This document shows positions 16,928-26,801 of a stretch of 64,000 nt of DNA, piece after piece. Position numbers and translations under genes: made by a program. Within the stretch, counting starts at the first letter, position 1. Every line of letters begins with the position of its first letter. Source of the DNA: an uncultured Bacteroidaceae bacterium (GTDB taxonomy: Bacteria; Bacteroidota; Bacteroidia; Bacteroidales; Bacteroidaceae); the NCBI GenBank assembly GCA_905235525.1, contig CAJOLW010000005.1, forward strand, positions 78,244 to 142,243, in the 5' to 3' direction. The notes below the pieces were generated by a model. The model had not been told where the DNA came from and made no database searches. It saw only the letters and a program-made list of their open reading frames with translations.

Positions 16928-18058
16928 ATGAAGACAGGCAAGCCACAGAACCCATTCCTCTTGTCAGGATACGTGTCGAAGGAGTATTTCTGCGACAGAG
17001 AATCTGAAACACAAAAGTTGGTTTCTGCTTTGGTCAATGGACGTAACATCACGTTGATAAGTCCACGTCGTATGGGAAAGACGGGGCTTATCCGACATAC
17101 TTTCCACAAGATGGAGACGGAGCAAGGAGTTCATTGCTATTATGTTGACTTGTTCCAGACGGATAGCCTTTCTTCCCTTGTGACGAAGCTTGGAAACGTG
17201 GTGCTGGGCACTCTCGACACCCAGAAAGAACAACTAATAAAGCAAGTGGTGACTTTTTTCAAATCACTGCGGCCAGTCTTTGGCATGGATCCTCGCACAG
17301 GCGAGCCAAACTTCAGCATCAATGTCCAGCCAGAACTTGCAGAGCAGTCACTGGAAGAAATTCTCTCCTATATGGAGCAGTCGGGCAAGTCATGCTATGT
17401 CGCTTTTGATGAGTTTCAGAAAATTACGGAATATGAAGATAAGAAAGTGGAAGCCATTCTTCGTTCTTACATTCAGCACCTCGTCAACGTACACTTCATT
17501 TTCTCTGGCAGTCAGCGGCATGTGCTTGAGAACATGTTTGCCTCTGCTTCACGTCCCTTCTATCAGAGCACACAGATGATGAATCTTGGCAGCATCGCCG
17601 AAGAGACATATTTTGAGTTCGCTGCCAGTCATCTAAAGGCTCACGGACAGACGATAGATGCCGAGACATTCCATTATGCCTATCAGAAGCTTTATGCTCA
17701 CACATGGTATGTTCAAATGCTACTCAATCGTCTTTACGAAGAGAAAATCAGTAGCATTGACATGAGTGCAATAGACAACGAACTCATTGACATTGTGGAT
17801 GATAACGAGGCTACATTCCAAACATTCCTCAGATTGGTCACTCCTGCACAGCGCAAGATTCTCAGAGCTATTGCCGTAGAAGGCAAGGTGAAAGAGATTA
17901 GCGGACGCAAGTTTATCACAGCTCATCATCTTGGAGCAGCCAGCACTGTCGCTTCCGCCGTAAAGTCACTGGTTGACAAGGAACTCATTCTCGACGAACA
18001 AGGCACCTACAGCGTTTACGACCGCTTCTTGGGACTGTATCTTTTGAAAAAATCATAA
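16928..18058 (+). CDS. AAA/archaeal-type ATPase with C-terminal winged-helix
   Basis: 376 residues, cytoplasmic. NPFLLSGYVSKEYFCDRE precedes the P-loop SPRRMGKTGL (about 45-54), then VAFDEFQKIT as Walker B (about 155-164) and FSGSQRH as sensor 1. The C-terminal third (LRLVTPAQRKILRAIAVEG ... VDKELILDEQGTYSVYDRFLGLYL) is winged-helix-like. This architecture is the common Bacteroidota 'ATP-binding protein' of the STAND/archaeal ATPase group, often patchily distributed, with unknown function. ATG 16928 was chosen because upstream alternatives lie at or before the promoter and repeat. Confidence 0.82.
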   Translation: MKTGKPQNPFLLSGYVSKEYFCDRESETQKLVSALVNGRNITLISPRRMGKTGLIRHTFHKMETEQGVHCYYVDLFQTDSLSSLVTKLGNVVLGTLDTQKEQLIKQVVTFFKSLRPVFGMDPRTGEPNFSINVQPELAEQSLEEILSYMEQSGKSCYVAFDEFQKITEYEDKKVEAILRSYIQHLVNVHFIFSGSQRHVLENMFASASRPFYQSTQMMNLGSIAEETYFEFAASHLKAHGQTIDAETFHYAYQKLYAHTWYVQMLLNRLYEEKISSIDMSAIDNELIDIVDDNEATFQTFLRLVTPAQRKILRAIAVEGKVKEISGRKFITAHHLGAASTVASAVKSLVDKELILDEQGTYSVYDRFLGLYLLKKS

Positions 18059-18170
18059 AACGCCAGAGTACCTTAAAAGTGAAATACAGACAGATGTTGT
18101 CTAAACCATTAGACAAGTCGTCTTATTTCCAATAATCCATCCTCATTTCCTAAAACAAACCCTTCACCAC

Positions 18171-18211
18171 AAAAATGGCGGAAAACCGACTCATGGTTTT
18201 CCGCCATTTTT
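18171..18211 (+). terminator. Terminator hairpin, GGCGGAAAACC family, copy 3
   Basis: A perfect stem AAAATGGCGGAAAACC / GGTTTTCCGCCATTTT with loop GACTCAT and T-run. Confidence 0.8.
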
Positions 18212-18267
18212 ACATTCTTTCCTATAAAAACTTACATTTTTCAGTCCTTTGGAGCACAAGAAATCCC

Positions 18268-18362
18268 TATATTTGTCCTTGACATTAGTTTTTAACAAAA
18301 TCCATTGTCAACCTCATTATCAACAATCAACCCAAGTATAAACCTATAAAAAACAACGGACT
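18268..18362 (+). promoter_or_regulatory. Cassette promoter TATATTTG plus conserved leader, copy 2
   Basis: The -7 box is at 18268-18275. The leader carries CTTGACATTAGTTTTTAACA, CCATTGTCAACC, CAACAATCAACC and AAGTATAAACCTATAAAAAA, closely matching copy 1. The ATG is at 18363. Confidence 0.65.
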
Positions 18363-21300
18363 ATGAATAAGACATATTGTATTTTAGCAACACTCTTTTT
18401 CATATTCACTTATTATTCATCTCAACCAGCATCGGCACAAACAATCACAGATGTATCAAAAATCTCTCCTACTATTTATGAGAGAAAAGTTCTTTATGAT
18501 TGTAATGGAGATGGAAAGTTGGAATATTTGAGCCAGTCCACGTCTTCAAGTAATTGGCGATGGAATGACAAAGATGGGAAGAGTGTCAAAGAGATTCCAG
18601 GCACGTCTGCTCATGCATTGAGCGAGGGTGCCATTTTATTGGTAGAAGACATCAACAGTGACGAGATACCAGATTTACTTCTGACTGATAGAACCCTTGC
18701 TTTGAGCAATAGTGACAGATATGACTTCATCGGTGATTTTACTAAGGGCAGCATAGCAGAAGGACAGGCATTGTATAATGTATGTGTCTTTGACATTAAC
18801 CACGATGGTAAAAAAGATATTTGGGGACTGATATCCGGGAAAGATGCGCATGGTTATACTATTGAATACACTCCTGTAGGCTTTTTGCAGCAAGAAGCAG
18901 GAACATTTCTCCATTCACCCATAGCGCTTTCGGAAGTTCCATCTAATGCGTTGTCATATGCCTCATCGGCTGCATTTACGCAAAGGTTAAGTATTCCCCT
19001 TCCAGGGGCTGGTGGCGGTATGTCTGTAGTACAAGCCCCTATACGTCAAGACTTTGAAGACGAAGATTTCTCTTCTAATGAAGAGCAGGATTCCAAATCA
19101 AAGGCTCTTCGCCATGCTGTTGCTAAAACTCAAAGCATGACCTCTATGCATGACAATATTCGATTGATTGACATGAATAATGACGGTTATCTCGACATTA
19201 TCAACACCATAGGAGGTCCTTCTATGCTCTCCCTCTCTAATGGTAACTATTATCCCGCTTCTTTCACGGGATTGCTGGATGTTATGGATTTGAATGAGGA
19301 TGGGGTGCTTGACGTAGTGACGTTTGACAATAAGCAGAATCAAGTGATGGTGAATATGAGTCAAAGTGATGGTTCCTATCAAGAAACACAATTATTGGAA
19401 AACGGTAACATCTCTGCCGTTTATTGCCTTGATTTAGATGCAGATGGCATGCCTGACATATTAGCACTTGTACCTACAAGTAGTGCTTCTTTCCTTGTTT
19501 TTTTCAAGAATCAGGGCAATGGAACTTTCAAGAAATACGAAAGATCTCTTCCATATAAGGGCTATTATTATTTTTCTGAGCCTTATGATTTGAAGAACAC
19601 AGGAACTCCGGTTCTTTTATTCACTAACACAGTCGGAGATTCCAACCAAATTGGAATTGTCAGTTGGGATAAGGACTTCAATGTGAAAGAAGAGGCTTGT
19701 ATGTCAGGAACCACCCAGTTATATATAGGGATTGACAATACGACAAGACGTCCTGCATTCTCCCAATGTATAGACTACGATGGCGATTCAAAATTGGAAA
19801 TTCCCTCTAAACTCTATAGCCGTTCTGCTTGTATCGCTTCGATTGCTACACAAAATAATACAGCACCCTCAAAGGTGGGAAAACCTGTCTGTGTGTTGGA
19901 CAAGGCAACAGGCAAGATGCGCATCGATTGGAATGCAGCCACAGACAAAGAGCAGAGTAGTTGTGATCTCACCTATGAGGTACGTATTGGAACAAATACC
20001 ACAAAGAGCGATGTGGCATTGCACAATGTGGATAAATCGCGTTGGTGTATCATCAATATGGGACAGCAATCAACTGGCAGTTATTATGTGTCTGTACGTG
20101 CCATTGACCCTAATGGAATGAAGGGGAAATGGAGTGACTGTACAGTGGTTAACCATACGACCCTATCGGCTGATTTTATTGTCAGCAAGAAAGTGGTGGA
20201 GAGTGACAATGACTATGAATATGAGAAGATTGGCTACAAGAAAAATTATTATATAACAGATGTTGTAGTTGTGACATCGTTATCTGGTTCAAATGTGACC
20301 TTTACCGCTTCTCCCGATGGAACAATACTCAGCACAAATAATGGTGTGGCACAAATTACTTTCAACGACATGGGTACGAAGACCATTAGTATGACCACAG
20401 CCAATGGTACAATCGTTCAGAAACAGATTGAAGTGAAGCCCTTTAAGATACAAGAACTGAAAAACGCAGGCGACAAGTATAGTTCTGACTTTCGGTTCTA
20501 CGCAGACCTTAATGCAAATGGGCAATCGGAATATTTATATGGTAACATCAAACAATGGGTGAATAATCAATATGAATCCATTGAAACATTGTTTAATAGT
20601 GATTTAAACCTTGGAAAGCCCGCCTTTTTGACCGACAAAACAAGGAATGGCTACCCAGATATTTGTAAAGGTGTCAGGAAGAATGGCATTGAATATAACT
20701 GGCTACTTAACAATGGAGATATTGATTTTGAAGTAAGCAATGAGGAAATCAAGGATCTCCAAGGGAACACGATTAGCCCTACCGCATATACCGTAGATAT
20801 TAACAACGATGGCCTGATTGACCCAGTTGAAACAAAATTACTGACAGATTATGACCAAGACGGTTTGTTGGATATGTTGGAAATTCGTACAGTAACATTT
20901 AAACAATATAATGCGATTGAGCCAGTAGGGTTAGAGGAAAGATTCTGTAATGTGTATCATAATGATGGGGATGGGAATTATTCTTTAGTAACCAAAGATT
21001 TGTTTTTGACAAAAATAAATACATCCAGGACATCCACTGATCATTATTCACATCATTTTCTATTGCAAGATGTAAATGGAGATGGGCTTGATGATATAGT
21101 GACATATGTTACTTATTGGACAGGGCACGTAAACGTCGGCACGAGCACACATGAAGTGGTTGGTAGTATTAAGGCCTTCCTTGGCTCGAAAGAAGACCCC
21201 TATAAGGATGAAATGATTTTGCCAGGCATTCCATTAAATTATGATCTTAACAATGATAATAAAACAGACTTCTATACTTACAAGGCTTCTGATGGAGGTC

Positions 21301-24300
21301 ACTATGCAGATTCCCTTTTAATCAGTCAAGGTGACCAATATGTAAAAGTACCCACTGATGTACTCTTCTATACAAGAAATGAAGTAACACCCATTCAGGA
21401 TGTAAACAATGATGATAGGCCTGATTTTATTACATCCGGTCGCGATGTTTATCCATATTCCTTATTGTCAAACTATACAAATACTGCTCCGACAAAACCG
21501 ACACATGTCGTAGTGTCACAAACAAATAAAGAAATCATTGTGAATTGGGATGCTGCAACGGATGCAGAGACGTCAAGTTCACAACTGCGTTACAATCTTA
21601 GTGTGAAAGAGAAAGGGGCAGAGGGAAATGGTGCATACGTTATTTCACCGATGAATGCCACAAAGGATGAGGCAAAGGTGATGGATTATGGCATAAACCA
21701 TCTGCGTCGTGCCACACGATATCCTATTCCAATCAGTAGTTTTGAAGCAGGAAAGACATACGAGTTTTGTGTACAAGCAGTTGATCCTTGGATGATGCAT
21801 TCTCCCTTCTCACAGAAAGTGGAGTTTACGGTATCAAAAACGAACTTGATATCTCTTCCTGAAGTGGGTGGAGTTGGTACTCCTATTGCCTATATATTAA
21901 ACAATGTAGATGGAAAAACTCCAACGGTGACCGCCCCTGGTGCAATCATGACAGATGGTACACTTACATGGAATACCCCTGGCATCAAGACTGTGACAGC
22001 AAAAGATGGAACAGTTTCCACCACACAGCAGATTAAAATTCTTGACAAGCCCAATCTAAACGTATCTATTCCTGAGAAGGTGATGGCTGGGGCAAAAGTT
22101 ACAGTTAAACTCCCAGAAGAATTCCGCATAAATGCAGATAAAGTTAAGTTGAGTTCCGATGAGAATATGAAGATCATCTTGCAAGGTGATTCTGCTGCCA
22201 TCATTACCATGCCAACCATTGCGGGAACCTATCCTATTGCTGTAGAATATCAGGACACCATTTTCGGCCTCGTGAAGGAGACGAAAAATATATCAGTAAT
22301 TGATGCACGTCCTTCTATTGTGTCTATTGGCAATGATAATGGCAAGAACAAACTGAAATGGGACACAAGTGTGTTAGATGCATCGTTCGTGAACAAGGTG
22401 CGCATATATAGAGAGACGAACCTTGATGATTCGTATGAGATGATTGCCGAAGTGACAGCCAATGGCGGACAATATACTGATGCCAGCAGCCATCCTGACG
22501 TGCAGAGTTACAATTACCGCATGTCCTATTTGACAAAAGACGGTATAGAAGGTCTTCCCTGCCCTATTCACAACACCGTCTTCTTGATGGCAAACAAAGG
22601 TGCAGGTTATGACGTCAATCTACATTGGACTCCATACGAAGGTGCCAAGGTGGAGAAGTACACCATACTGATGGGAACATCTGCAGAAAATCTTGCTCCA
22701 ATAGCAACCGTTACTGGTGAAAGAAAGAGTTATCTGGTGAATCGCACCAACAATAGCAAGGTTTTCTTTGCCATACAATACACTTGGGCAAGTAATGGAT
22801 CTTCATCTTACTCAAACACTATCAGCAGTAATGATGCCGATGAGGTTATCAAGGCGCAATCGCTCAATATTCGATGTGCTGAAGACGAGGTTGTATTGAA
22901 TGAAGACCAAATGAAGGTTCATCTACAAGCGGTCGTTACGCCTATGTCCGCTCACTTAGCAGATGTGGCATGGCGCATTAGTGATGGTGAAGAACTTGCC
23001 ACAATTGATACTCACGGTGTGCTTAGCCTGAAGGAGAATGAAAATGGTGGTGTAGTGACTGTGGAAGCAAGCACGATTGATGGCTCGAATATAAAAGCCA
23101 CTATTGAAGTGGATGCTGCGGCTTATCAATGGATTCCATCTGTATTTGCAGATGCAGATGTGCGTGTTACGGCCGTTCAATTGGACGAAAATAAGAAACT
23201 CTTTGTCAAGGACATGCCCATGTTGGACATGCGGAATGTGGCTAATACATTTGTTGTACATTCCTTCAATGCACACACCACAGGTCCTGTCAAGGATATT
23301 CGGGTTAAATACCGTGTCTATGAAATGGGGAAACCAATGAACTCATGGAATGAACTCGGACTGGTAGAAAATGGCGATGGGAATTGGGTGAGCACATCGG
23401 TGGATTTTCATGATGCCATGTTGAGGATGACTGAAGGGCAGGATCAAGTGCTGGAGTTTTACTATGAGGGAACAAGCAAGACGGGTGACTCATTCTTTTA
23501 CAACAATGGTGGTGAGAATTATCACTTTATGTTCAATTGCGTTAAACCCAAACCAGAAAATATGGTTAAGAACACAACCACGGTGTTTGGCTATTCACAC
23601 GTTACATTTCTAATCAATGGTAATGAAAGGTCGTTCGACTATGAAGAGGATGGCAATCCCAATGAGATTGTTGATTTAGGTGCAATCCAGTCCTTTGTAT
23701 TGGATAGTTATTGGAATGCATGGAATTCTAATGGTGCCGAACGTCTACGATATAAGATTGAAGAAGAAGGTTCTGGCGGCAAATGGGAAACCATTGCTGC
23801 TGAGGGTTCCAGAAATGTAAACATAGGTAATCAATATTACAGGCAATATTATAAAAAAGACATTGCTCTCAATCTACTTGAGGGCTTGGAAACAGGCAAG
23901 AAATATCGTTTGGAGATTTCGGGTGAGAGTTCTGTCTATAATGAATACTATTATAATGACTATTATCGAGATACGAAATCTGATAACGATAAACAATATT
24001 GTCCTTTCTATACATGGAAGAATGGTGAAAGTTCAGTGTTTACCTTTATCATTAAGGATTCGTCGACAATCGCTCCCGGTGATGCCAATGGCGATGGTAG
24101 CGTGAATGTCTTCGATGTGACTGCCACGGTGAACTACATCCTTGGCTCGTTCAGCACTGGATTCGACTCTGAGGCTGCAGATGCCAATGGTGACGGGACG
24201 GTGAATGTGTTTGATGTGACAAAAATGGTGAACATCATCCTTGGTGTGGATAATGCTGGAGCCAAGATGCGTAAAGTGGAAGGACTTTCTGGAACAGACA

Positions 24301-24863
24301 AACTGTATCTTGAGGACTTCGAGATTGAACCTGGGGAAGAGAAGGAGGTGGAAATCCTTCTGAACAACCCCGATGCAGAGTACCGTGACCTCCAGTTTGA
24401 CCTCTACCTGCCCGAAGGCATCACGGTGGTGCAGGATGAAGATGACGAGTTTCTGGTGGATACAGGCAGCCGATGCACCAAGAAGCATTCCGTAGGTTTC
24501 TCTTATACGGACGGGCATTATGTATGTATGCTCTACAGCACGGCAAAGAACCCACTTACTGGCAACAGCGGCGACATCCTGACCATCACGCTGAAGGCAA
24601 ATGAGGGCGTTACGCCTGGAGCAAAGACGGGATCCTTCCGCAATGTCAGCCTCTCAAAGACAGATGCAACTGGCCCCACCTATGATGAGTTCTCTTTCGG
24701 TTTCACCGTGAAGGGTGATGCTGATGACATAGAAGATGTTATTGCCAACAGTGGAACATACCAAATCTACACTGTTGATGGCACACAATTCAACACATTG
24801 CAGAAGGGTGTGAATATCCTCCGCTATCCGAATGGCACTAACAAGAAAGTATTTGTGAAATAA
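18363..24863 (+). CDS. Giant secreted FG-GAP/Fn3 protein with dockerin and cohesin-like modules
   Basis: 2166 residues. A signal peptide (to PASAQ) is followed by two blocks of FG-GAP/VCBS-like calcium repeats (about 40-480 and 690-1040; for example DINHDGKKDI, DMNNDGYLDII, DLNEDGVLDVV, DVNGDGLDDIV, DVNNDDRPDF). Fn3-type domains follow each block (IDWNAATDKEQ, VNWDAATDAET), then more beta-sandwich domains and a BIG-like domain near 1500. A type-I dockerin lies at about 1903-1962 (GDANGDGSVNVFDVT ... ADANGDGTVNVFDVT). A cohesin-like beta domain (about 1975-2125; EPGEEKEVEILLNN, LQFDLYLPEGI, GDILTITLKAN) and the shared tail close the protein. It is a surface or secreted multi-domain protein with no catalytic domain recognised. 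Confidence 0.82.
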   Translation: MNKTYCILATLFFIFTYYSSQPASAQTITDVSKISPTIYERKVLYDCNGDGKLEYLSQSTSSSNWRWNDKDGKSVKEIPGTSAHALSEGAILLVEDINSDEIPDLLLTDRTLALSNSDRYDFIGDFTKGSIAEGQALYNVCVFDINHDGKKDIWGLISGKDAHGYTIEYTPVGFLQQEAGTFLHSPIALSEVPSNALSYASSAAFTQRLSIPLPGAGGGMSVVQAPIRQDFEDEDFSSNEEQDSKSKALRHAVAKTQSMTSMHDNIRLIDMNNDGYLDIINTIGGPSMLSLSNGNYYPASFTGLLDVMDLNEDGVLDVVTFDNKQNQVMVNMSQSDGSYQETQLLENGNISAVYCLDLDADGMPDILALVPTSSASFLVFFKNQGNGTFKKYERSLPYKGYYYFSEPYDLKNTGTPVLLFTNTVGDSNQIGIVSWDKDFNVKEEACMSGTTQLYIGIDNTTRRPAFSQCIDYDGDSKLEIPSKLYSRSACIASIATQNNTAPSKVGKPVCVLDKATGKMRIDWNAATDKEQSSCDLTYEVRIGTNTTKSDVALHNVDKSRWCIINMGQQSTGSYYVSVRAIDPNGMKGKWSDCTVVNHTTLSADFIVSKKVVESDNDYEYEKIGYKKNYYITDVVVVTSLSGSNVTFTASPDGTILSTNNGVAQITFNDMGTKTISMTTANGTIVQKQIEVKPFKIQELKNAGDKYSSDFRFYADLNANGQSEYLYGNIKQWVNNQYESIETLFNSDLNLGKPAFLTDKTRNGYPDICKGVRKNGIEYNWLLNNGDIDFEVSNEEIKDLQGNTISPTAYTVDINNDGLIDPVETKLLTDYDQDGLLDMLEIRTVTFKQYNAIEPVGLEERFCNVYHNDGDGNYSLVTKDLFLTKINTSRTSTDHYSHHFLLQDVNGDGLDDIVTYVTYWTGHVNVGTSTHEVVGSIKAFLGSKEDPYKDEMILPGIPLNYDLNNDNKTDFYTYKASDGGHYADSLLISQGDQYVKVPTDVLFYTRNEVTPIQDVNNDDRPDFITSGRDVYPYSLLSNYTNTAPTKPTHVVVSQTNKEIIVNWDAATDAETSSSQLRYNLSVKEKGAEGNGAYVISPMNATKDEAKVMDYGINHLRRATRYPIPISSFEAGKTYEFCVQAVDPWMMHSPFSQKVEFTVSKTNLISLPEVGGVGTPIAYILNNVDGKTPTVTAPGAIMTDGTLTWNTPGIKTVTAKDGTVSTTQQIKILDKPNLNVSIPEKVMAGAKVTVKLPEEFRINADKVKLSSDENMKIILQGDSAAIITMPTIAGTYPIAVEYQDTIFGLVKETKNISVIDARPSIVSIGNDNGKNKLKWDTSVLDASFVNKVRIYRETNLDDSYEMIAEVTANGGQYTDASSHPDVQSYNYRMSYLTKDGIEGLPCPIHNTVFLMANKGAGYDVNLHWTPYEGAKVEKYTILMGTSAENLAPIATVTGERKSYLVNRTNNSKVFFAIQYTWASNGSSSYSNTISSNDADEVIKAQSLNIRCAEDEVVLNEDQMKVHLQAVVTPMSAHLADVAWRISDGEELATIDTHGVLSLKENENGGVVTVEASTIDGSNIKATIEVDAAAYQWIPSVFADADVRVTAVQLDENKKLFVKDMPMLDMRNVANTFVVHSFNAHTTGPVKDIRVKYRVYEMGKPMNSWNELGLVENGDGNWVSTSVDFHDAMLRMTEGQDQVLEFYYEGTSKTGDSFFYNNGGENYHFMFNCVKPKPENMVKNTTTVFGYSHVTFLINGNERSFDYEEDGNPNEIVDLGAIQSFVLDSYWNAWNSNGAERLRYKIEEEGSGGKWETIAAEGSRNVNIGNQYYRQYYKKDIALNLLEGLETGKKYRLEISGESSVYNEYYYNDYYRDTKSDNDKQYCPFYTWKNGESSVFTFIIKDSSTIAPGDANGDGSVNVFDVTATVNYILGSFSTGFDSEAADANGDGTVNVFDVTKMVNIILGVDNAGAKMRKVEGLSGTDKLYLEDFEIEPGEEKEVEILLNNPDAEYRDLQFDLYLPEGITVVQDEDDEFLVDTGSRCTKKHSVGFSYTDGHYVCMLYSTAKNPLTGNSGDILTITLKANEGVTPGAKTGSFRNVSLSKTDATGPTYDEFSFGFTVKGDADDIEDVIANSGTYQIYTVDGTQFNTLQKGVNILRYPNGTNKKVFVK

Positions 24864-24911
24864 GTCTTAACCAATCAGGGGGCATCATGTGAAAGAGTAA
24901 GATCATGATGG
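24780..24911 (+). repeat. 132-bp direct repeat, copy 2 (3' end of the giant gene plus 3' UTR)
   Basis: The partner of 16538-16669, differing at one position (Thr versus Asn codon in the tail). Confidence 0.9.
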
Positions 24912-24956
24912 CAAAACAAAAACTATTCCTCTTTCTGAAAACAAACCCTTCACCAC

Positions 24957-24997
24957 AAAAATGGCGGAAAACCGACTCATGGTTTTCCGCCATTTTT
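24957..24997 (+). terminator. Terminator hairpin, GGCGGAAAACC family, copy 4
   Basis: A perfect stem as in copy 3, including the loop GACTCAT. It is preceded by AACCCTTCACCACA as in the other copies. Confidence 0.8.
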
Positions 24998-25053
24998 ACA
25001 TTCTTCCCTATAAAAACTCACATTTTTCAGTCCTTTGGAGCACAATAAATCCC

Positions 25054-25148
25054 TATATTTGTCCTTGACATTAGTTTTTAACAAAATCCATTGTCAACCT
25101 TAGCGTCAACAATCAACCTAAATATTAACTTTTAAAAAAGACAAAACT
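25054..25148 (+). promoter_or_regulatory. Cassette promoter TATATTTG plus conserved leader, copy 3
   Basis: The -7 box is at 25054-25061. The leader closely matches copies 1 and 2 up to CAACAATCAACCTAA, then diverges before the ATG at 25149. Confidence 0.65.
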
Positions 25149-25928
25149 ATGAAACGTAGTCTTAACATTGTAACCATCTACAAGGATGCATTCACCATTG
25201 GCATAAAGAATGCCATATCCATTCTGATTACAACATTTCTCTATTCTATCACCAGTTGGATACCTTACATCAATGTGGGTACGACTATCGCAATGGCGAC
25301 CCTCCCTGGAAAGTTGGCACAAGGTGAAGTCATCAGCCCATTCTTTATATTCAAGTCCGTCTATCGAGGGCAAATAGGCAATTTTTTTCTATACACAACT
25401 TTCTATCTTCTAATGCTGGTCTCTTCTATTCTCTTTCTCAACGTCTTTTTCCCCATTATACTCATCATGTACAGCCTATCCCTCTACATTATGATTGATG
25501 CAGAAGTGAATCCCCTCGAAGCATTTGAGATGAGCCGAAAAGCCACCAATGGGTATAAAGCGGACATTTTCATATTCCACCTCTTCTTTGAATTTGCGGT
25601 ATGGTTCATAGCTTCATTTTTTATCGGTGGGTCTATCACAGCCATCAAGGAAGCAACCGAGACGTATTCGGACTACACGCTACCACTTATCTCGCTCATT
25701 TCCGCCATCATCACTATCTTCATTTTAACCTCCTGCTTTAGATATGGTCTCCATGCGGTCATCTATCGTGAACTGTTCCTTAAGGTACAGGAACAGCCAG
25801 AAGAGCCTACCGCACCAAAAATCGAAAGAGTTTTCAGACGGGAAATCGAGGCTACCAAAACAGATGAGACCAACAACAATCCGTCTCCCGAAACTCCTGC
25901 CAACCCAACCATACCTAATGAGAACTGA
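25149..25928 (+). CDS. Multi-pass membrane protein with acidic/Pro-rich C-terminal tail
   Basis: 259 residues with four to six membrane segments. These include NAISILITTFLYSIT, FLYTTFYLLMLVSSILFLNVFF followed by IILIMYSLSLYIMI, FFEFAVWFIASFF and LISLISAIITIFILTSCF. A cytoplasmic-type segment EVNPLEAFEMSRKATNG is followed by a tail rich in Glu, Thr, Asn and Pro (about 215-259). The general pattern is that of DUF975/DUF4013-like Bacteroidota membrane proteins. I do not recognise a function. It has its own cassette promoter. Confidence 0.7.
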   Translation: MKRSLNIVTIYKDAFTIGIKNAISILITTFLYSITSWIPYINVGTTIAMATLPGKLAQGEVISPFFIFKSVYRGQIGNFFLYTTFYLLMLVSSILFLNVFFPIILIMYSLSLYIMIDAEVNPLEAFEMSRKATNGYKADIFIFHLFFEFAVWFIASFFIGGSITAIKEATETYSDYTLPLISLISAIITIFILTSCFRYGLHAVIYRELFLKVQEQPEEPTAPKIERVFRREIEATKTDETNNNPSPETPANPTIPNEN

Positions 25929-26094
25929 TGCGAGACCGCAACATCCTGAATCGGACAATAATAAAAAAGTTCTCTTCATAACTTCCGTGCAGCGACAACC
26001 TAGCTACACAGCCAGCCTGGGGCATCAGCCCTGCAGTCGATGCCCCTGTCTCCTTCTTTACAACAATCATCCACACATCTTAAACCATTACGAC

Positions 26095-26709
26095 ATGAAA
26101 AAGTTCTTTATTTGCATCATTCTATTGACAGGAACACTCCTCCTGCATGCACAGGTCAGACGCACACCCGTTCAGCGTACACAAACCCAACAAAGAAGTA
26201 CGGCACAGGCAACCACTCGTGCTTTCACCCTTACCAACGGTAAGTTAGGTCCCATCCAGACTGGTCAGAGATTCGCCAATATCCCTGCCACCTATGCTGG
26301 GCTGTATGACAAATACACCTATAAGAAAGAAACGATGTGGGGAGAAGGTGGAGACGAGTGGGAAGAAGAGTATTATCAGTTCACCAAGGCCGGGAAGAAC
26401 GTCTTTCGTGTCGGGATAGACGAAGGTAAGAAAATCACCGGCATCACCCTGCAGGAAGGCTCAGCCTCCATTGTCAAGACCCCGGAAGGTTACTATGTAG
26501 GCTATCCTGCTCGTACCCTCTTCACCCAAAAGCGTATGGAATGGACTACCTATTACGAAGGTACAACCTTTGCAACCAGTGGACACTGGACCTACCACGT
26601 GAATAGCAATGACCTCAACAACACCGACTCGCCTTACAAAGCCAGCGACTTCAAGTCCACTGCCAAGATTTCAATCATCTCCTACAGCCACGAAGTGTAC
26701 GAGTATTGA
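26095..26709 (+). CDS. Small secreted protein of unknown function
   Basis: 204 residues. MKKFFICIILLTGTLLLHAQ is a clear signal peptide, followed by an Arg/Thr/Gln-rich linker (RRTPVQRTQTQQRST), then one compact domain (about 40-204) with FTLTNGKLGPIQTGQRFANIP, YDKYTYKKE and SIISYSHEVYEY. I do not recognise the family. The upstream in-frame extension overlaps the preceding membrane-protein gene in another frame and lacks a signal peptide, so the ATG at 26095 is preferred. Confidence 0.7.
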   Translation: MKKFFICIILLTGTLLLHAQVRRTPVQRTQTQQRSTAQATTRAFTLTNGKLGPIQTGQRFANIPATYAGLYDKYTYKKETMWGEGGDEWEEEYYQFTKAGKNVFRVGIDEGKKITGITLQEGSASIVKTPEGYYVGYPARTLFTQKRMEWTTYYEGTTFATSGHWTYHVNSNDLNNTDSPYKASDFKSTAKISIISYSHEVYEY

Positions 26710-26801
26710 TCATGTACATATTTAATATGTAATGCCTCATGCACATCCAGTTAAGGTATCGCACCAGCCAAACTATTTTAGGCTCAAAAAAACAAAGAAT
26801 C

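Larger units (their letters stand above)
18059..18362. other. Intergenic stretch: terminator and cassette promoter
   Basis: This carries terminator copy 3 and the cassette promoter and leader copy 2. No gene was seen. Confidence 0.7.
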
